Source: Luteococcus sp043424415 (lineage in GTDB: Bacteria; Actinomycetota; Actinomycetes; Propionibacteriales; Propionibacteriaceae). From it: DNA of 16,153 bases. The DNA lies in the NCBI RefSeq assembly GCF_043424415.1, contig NZ_JBHWOO010000048.1, positions 1 through 16,153 on the forward strand, in the 5' to 3' direction. Below are positions 13,875 through 16,153 of the stretch, one piece after another. A program made the translations under genes and the position numbers. How positions within the stretch are numbered: position 1 is the first letter of the stretch; each line of letters starts with the position of its first letter. The notes beneath the pieces were generated by a model, which saw only the letters and a program-made list of their open reading frames with translations, was not told where the DNA came from and ran no database searches.

Positions 13875-14065
13875 CCAGCCGAGACTGTGACTCTGCTCTG
13901 GGGTTGGGGGGCTGGTTGTGCGGTTCCGTTGCCCTGGGGTCGGAGGCTCGCAGTGGGGAAGTGCCCGCCCGGATGATGCTGCTTCGTGCTGTCGGTCTCC
14001 CGCAGTTCGCGGGACGCGACGGGGATGTTCGTCCGGCTGGCCTGGTCCGGGTCAGTGTCTCCGGC

Positions 14066-14305
14066 TCAGAAGCACTGACGGAAGGAGGCGAAGACGGCCA
14101 GAAAGCTCGCGCCGATCAGCGGCAGCGCGGCGGCTACCAGGACGATCGCGGAGCCGGTCAGCACGGAGGCGATGACCATGGCGCCGCACAGGATGGCCAG
14201 AGCGGCGCAGACCAGCAGTGGCTGCAGGACCTCGACGCGAACCGTGGAGTCCTGAAGATCCTCAATGGCAGCGGAGGTGGTGGGGGCGGTGAGCATGGTG
14301 GTCAT
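14066..14305 (-). CDS. Small membrane protein of unknown function, divergent from iolA
   Basis: This 79-residue protein is not recognised. Residues 1-27 are polar and Thr/Ala-rich. Two hydrophobic segments (about 28-51 and 53-74) with a very short turn form a helical hairpin, and the protein ends in the short tail FRQCF. The ATG at 14303-14305 is chosen because of an AAGGAG site 6 bases upstream; an ATG 20 codons further out lacks one. A plausible promoter (14402-14430, minus) places its start inside an exact copy of the iol operator, so the gene is probably induced with inositol use. It lies between the transporter terminator and iolA, facing away from iolA. It could be a transporter accessory or membrane-stress peptide, but nothing in the sequence decides this. 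Coding is likely but not certain. Confidence 0.65.
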   Translation of the reverse strand: MTTMLTAPTTSAAIEDLQDSTVRVEVLQPLLVCAALAILCGAMVIASVLTGSAIVLVAAALPLIGASFLAVFASFRQCF

Positions 14306-14384
14306 TGTTTCTCCTTCGGTAGGCATGGCCGCAGAAGGAGCCGATGGCCCCAACCGCACGGCCATCGTGGTGTTCGCCAGAACT

Positions 14385-14396
14385 TTGTCCTGACAA
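14385..14396. promoter_or_regulatory. GntR operator C (TTGTCCTGACAA)
   Basis: Exact palindrome in the orientation opposite to operators A and B. It lies 80 bases upstream of the small membrane protein's ATG, covers the predicted transcription start of that gene, and is 103 bases from operator D. Confidence 0.75.
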
Positions 14397-14401
14397 ACTC
14401 A

Positions 14402-14430
14402 AGTCTAGGTTGTGTGATGACGGCGCGCAA
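14402..14430 (-). promoter_or_regulatory. Predicted promoter of the small membrane protein gene
   Basis: Reading leftward, TTGCGC (14425-14430), 17 bases, then TAGACT (14402-14407), which fits the actinobacterial TANNNT -10 pattern. Transcription would start near 14395, inside operator C, the arrangement expected for direct repression. Confidence 0.45.
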
Positions 14431-14462
14431 CTTGGAGATTGGATGACCTCAGGCACCCCCCG

Positions 14463-14491
14463 TTGTGGCGCAAATCACGACATGTTATTGT
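14463..14491 (+). promoter_or_regulatory. Predicted promoter of iolA
   Basis: TTGTGG (14463-14468), 17 bases, then TATTGT (14486-14491). The -10 box overlaps operator D, so bound repressor would cover the start region. The leader from about 14498 to the ATG is nearly 100 bases and contains a small CTCGC/GCGAG hairpin (14534-14549) of uncertain meaning. Confidence 0.5.
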
Positions 14492-14499
14492 CAGGACAA
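14488..14499. promoter_or_regulatory. GntR operator D (TTGTCAGGACAA) before iolA
   Basis: Exact copy of the palindrome, overlapping the predicted -10 box of iolA. It lies 97 bases upstream of the iolA ATG. Together with operator C it brackets the divergent region between the small membrane protein gene and iolA. Confidence 0.8.
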
Positions 14500-14595
14500 A
14501 CGCACAACACGGAGGTTGCGCGTCGATTCCGGACTCGCACCGCAGCGAGCAGGCCCAGGCGAATGCCGAGCCAGTACATGGAAGGAAGCGGTCAC

Positions 14596-16095
14596 ATGAA
14601 CAAGACCATCGCCCACTGGATTGCTGGCGCGGAGTACGAAGGCTCCCCCACTCGCCGCATCCCCGTCGAGAACCCCGCCACCGGCACGGTGGAGGCCGAA
14701 CTGCTGGCCGCCAGCCAGGCAGACCTGGACCACGCCGTCGAGGTGGCCACCGCCGCCCAGAAGAAGTGGGCCAGCTACTCCCTCGCCAAGCGCACCGCCG
14801 TCATGTTCAAGATGCGCGAACTGGTGCTGGAGCACTCCGACGAGATCGCCAAGAGCATCGTCGCCGAGCACGGCAAGGACTACAACGACGCCATCGGTGA
14901 GATCCAGCGAGGCCGCGAGACCCTCGACTTCGCCTGTGGCATCAACAGTGCCCTCAAGGGTGAGCACTCCTTCGACATCTCCACCGGTGTCGACATCCAC
15001 TCCATCCGCCAGCCCATCGGCGTTGTTGCAGGCATCTGCCCCTTCAACTTCCCCGTCATGGTGCCGATGTGGATGCACCCGGTCGCCATCGCCACGGGCA
15101 ATGCCTTCATCCTGAAGTCGGCCAGCCCCACCCCCACCGCCTCACTCATCATTGCGAGGCTCTACAAGGAGGCGGGACTGCCCGACGGCGTCTTCAACGT
15201 CCTGGGTGGTGACCGTGAGCTGGTCACCGGCATCCTCGAGCACCCGGGCATCGACGGCATCAGCTTCGTCGGTTCCACCCCGGTGGCCCGCATCGTGCAG
15301 GAGCGCGCCACTGCGAACGGCAAGCGGGTGCAGGCCCTGGGTGGCGCAAACAACCACGCGATCGTGATGCCTGACTCGGACCTCGACTTTGCCGCCCAGC
15401 ACATCTCCGCCGCTGCCTTTGGTGCTGCCGGCGAGCGCTGCATGGCCCTGCCCGTGGTCGTCGCGGTCGGTGGCTGTGGGCCGAAGCTGGCCGAGCTGGT
15501 CAAGGCGCACGGTGAGAAGATCAAGGTCGGCATGGGCCTCGATGAGGGCGTCCAGATGGGCCCGGTCATCAGCAAGCAGGCCAAGGAGCGCATCATCGGG
15601 CTGATCGATGACGTCGAGAAGCGTGGCGCCACCATCGTGCTCGACGGACGCGGCAAGACCGTCGAGGGCTACGAGGACGGCTTCTGGCTGGGACCCACCA
15701 TCGTCGACGACGTGCCCACCGATGCCCCCTTCTATGCCGAGGAGGTCTTCGGCCCCGCGCTGGCAATCGTGCATGCCGACACCTACGAGCAGGCGATTGG
15801 GATCGTCAACAGCTCGCCCTTCGGCAATGGTGCGGCCATCTTCACCAATGACGGTGGCGTCGCGCGTCGATTCACCCTGGACGTGGAGGCCGGAATGGTC
15901 GGCGTCAACGTCCCGATCCCCACCCCGGTGGCCTACTACTCCTTCGGTGGATGGAAGGACTCGCTGCTCGGGGACCTGCACATCCACGGTCCCGAGGGCG
16001 TGCTCTTCAACACCCGCATGAAGGCGATCACCACGCGCTGGCCCTCGGAGTCGGGCAACTACGCGGCCACGATGTCCTTCAAGCGCGAAGAGTGA
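14596..16095 (+). CDS. iolA: Malonate-/methylmalonate-semialdehyde dehydrogenase (CoA-acylating)
   Basis: This 499-residue aldehyde dehydrogenase makes acetyl-CoA (or propionyl-CoA) from malonate (or methylmalonate) semialdehyde, the last step of inositol breakdown. The cofactor region includes G-I-C-P-F-N-F-P-V-M-V-P. The catalytic loop G-A-A-G-E-R-C-M-A-L puts the nucleophile at Cys282. The usual general-base E-L-G-G is replaced by A-L-G-G-A-N-N-H, typical of the CoA-acylating MMSDH branch, which lacks that glutamate. Length is typical. The reading frame is open far upstream, but the ATG at 14596 has a GGAAG site at normal spacing and yields the family N-terminus. An ATG six codons earlier is possible. 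The gene is transcribed apart from the other iol genes, from a promoter overlapped by operator D. Confidence 0.95.
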   Translation: MNKTIAHWIAGAEYEGSPTRRIPVENPATGTVEAELLAASQADLDHAVEVATAAQKKWASYSLAKRTAVMFKMRELVLEHSDEIAKSIVAEHGKDYNDAIGEIQRGRETLDFACGINSALKGEHSFDISTGVDIHSIRQPIGVVAGICPFNFPVMVPMWMHPVAIATGNAFILKSASPTPTASLIIARLYKEAGLPDGVFNVLGGDRELVTGILEHPGIDGISFVGSTPVARIVQERATANGKRVQALGGANNHAIVMPDSDLDFAAQHISAAAFGAAGERCMALPVVVAVGGCGPKLAELVKAHGEKIKVGMGLDEGVQMGPVISKQAKERIIGLIDDVEKRGATIVLDGRGKTVEGYEDGFWLGPTIVDDVPTDAPFYAEEVFGPALAIVHADTYEQAIGIVNSSPFGNGAAIFTNDGGVARRFTLDVEAGMVGVNVPIPTPVAYYSFGGWKDSLLGDLHIHGPEGVLFNTRMKAITTRWPSESGNYAATMSFKREE

Positions 16096-16153
16096 CCGCG
16101 GCACAGCCGACCCGGGCGTGAACGAGGACCGCGGTGGGCACATGACGCCATAC

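Noticed and set aside
13898..13916. G-rich run as a possible G-quadruplex
   Set aside because: Only two long G tracts are close together; the remaining ones are too short or too far for a convincing four-tract structure.
13918..14175. Plus-strand frames between the iolT terminator and the small membrane protein gene
   Set aside because: Arg/Ser-rich translations without a ribosome binding site, overlapping the better-supported minus-strand gene. I see no gene in 13875-14065.
16095..16153. ACCGCGG/CCGCGGT repeat behind iolA and an ATG at 16142
   Set aside because: The repeat core CCGCGG is self-palindromic and the loop is long, so a terminator is not convincing. Only four codons follow the ATG before the window ends, with a poor ribosome site, so a next gene cannot be supported.

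Overview
The window comes from a GC-rich actinobacterium: codon third positions are strongly G/C, GTG starts occur, and the regulator is of the GntR type. A member of the Propionibacteriaceae is plausible, but I cannot fix the family from sequence alone. Almost everything here belongs to one myo-inositol (cyclitol) catabolism locus.

Layout. The left operon runs leftward from a promoter at about 3227-3255: a transaldolase-family protein (2074-3150), an inositol-2-dehydrogenase-like oxidoreductase (980-1972), a TSUP/TauE membrane transporter (170-922), and the first 41 codons of a further Gfo/Idh/MocA oxidoreductase cut by the window edge. A GntR/UTRA regulator (iolR-like, 3298-4047, minus) follows. 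Divergent from it is the main rightward operon: a class I aldolase-like (beta/alpha)8 protein (4235-5101), iolB (5098-5967), iolD (5983-7890), iolE (7990-8934), iolG (8972-9982), iolH (10062-10928) and a zinc alcohol dehydrogenase (11052-12182). A separately promoted sugar-porter MFS transporter (iolT-like, 12385-13815) ends in a clear terminator. An unrecognised 79-residue membrane protein (14066-14305, minus) then faces iolA (14596-16095).

How the genes work together. IolT imports inositol. IolG oxidises it to 2-keto-inositol, IolE dehydrates this, IolD opens the ring, and IolB isomerises 5-deoxy-glucuronate to 2-deoxy-5-keto-gluconate. A kinase (IolC) and an aldolase should follow, yielding malonate semialdehyde that IolA converts to acetyl-CoA. 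No kinase gene is in the window. The aldolase role is probably filled by the 4235-5101 protein, and possibly by the transaldolase-family protein.

Regulation. A 12-bp palindrome, TTGTC-N2-GACAA, occurs in exact form at 3260, 4138, 14385 and 14488, and in degenerate form at 4091 and 12272. It lies in front of every transcription unit of the locus and is the likely operator of the GntR protein. It joins the unusual left operon and the small membrane protein to the inositol regulon. Strong hairpins sit just behind several stop codons (939-973, 2017-2064, 9992-10026, 10948-11002, 12198-12230). The non-coding stretch 13875-14065 holds nothing I recognise. I see no mobile element, CRISPR array, tRNA or rRNA. 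The locus is mostly a known pathway. The less ordinary parts are the left operon, the small membrane protein, the alcohol dehydrogenase and the operator/hairpin architecture.
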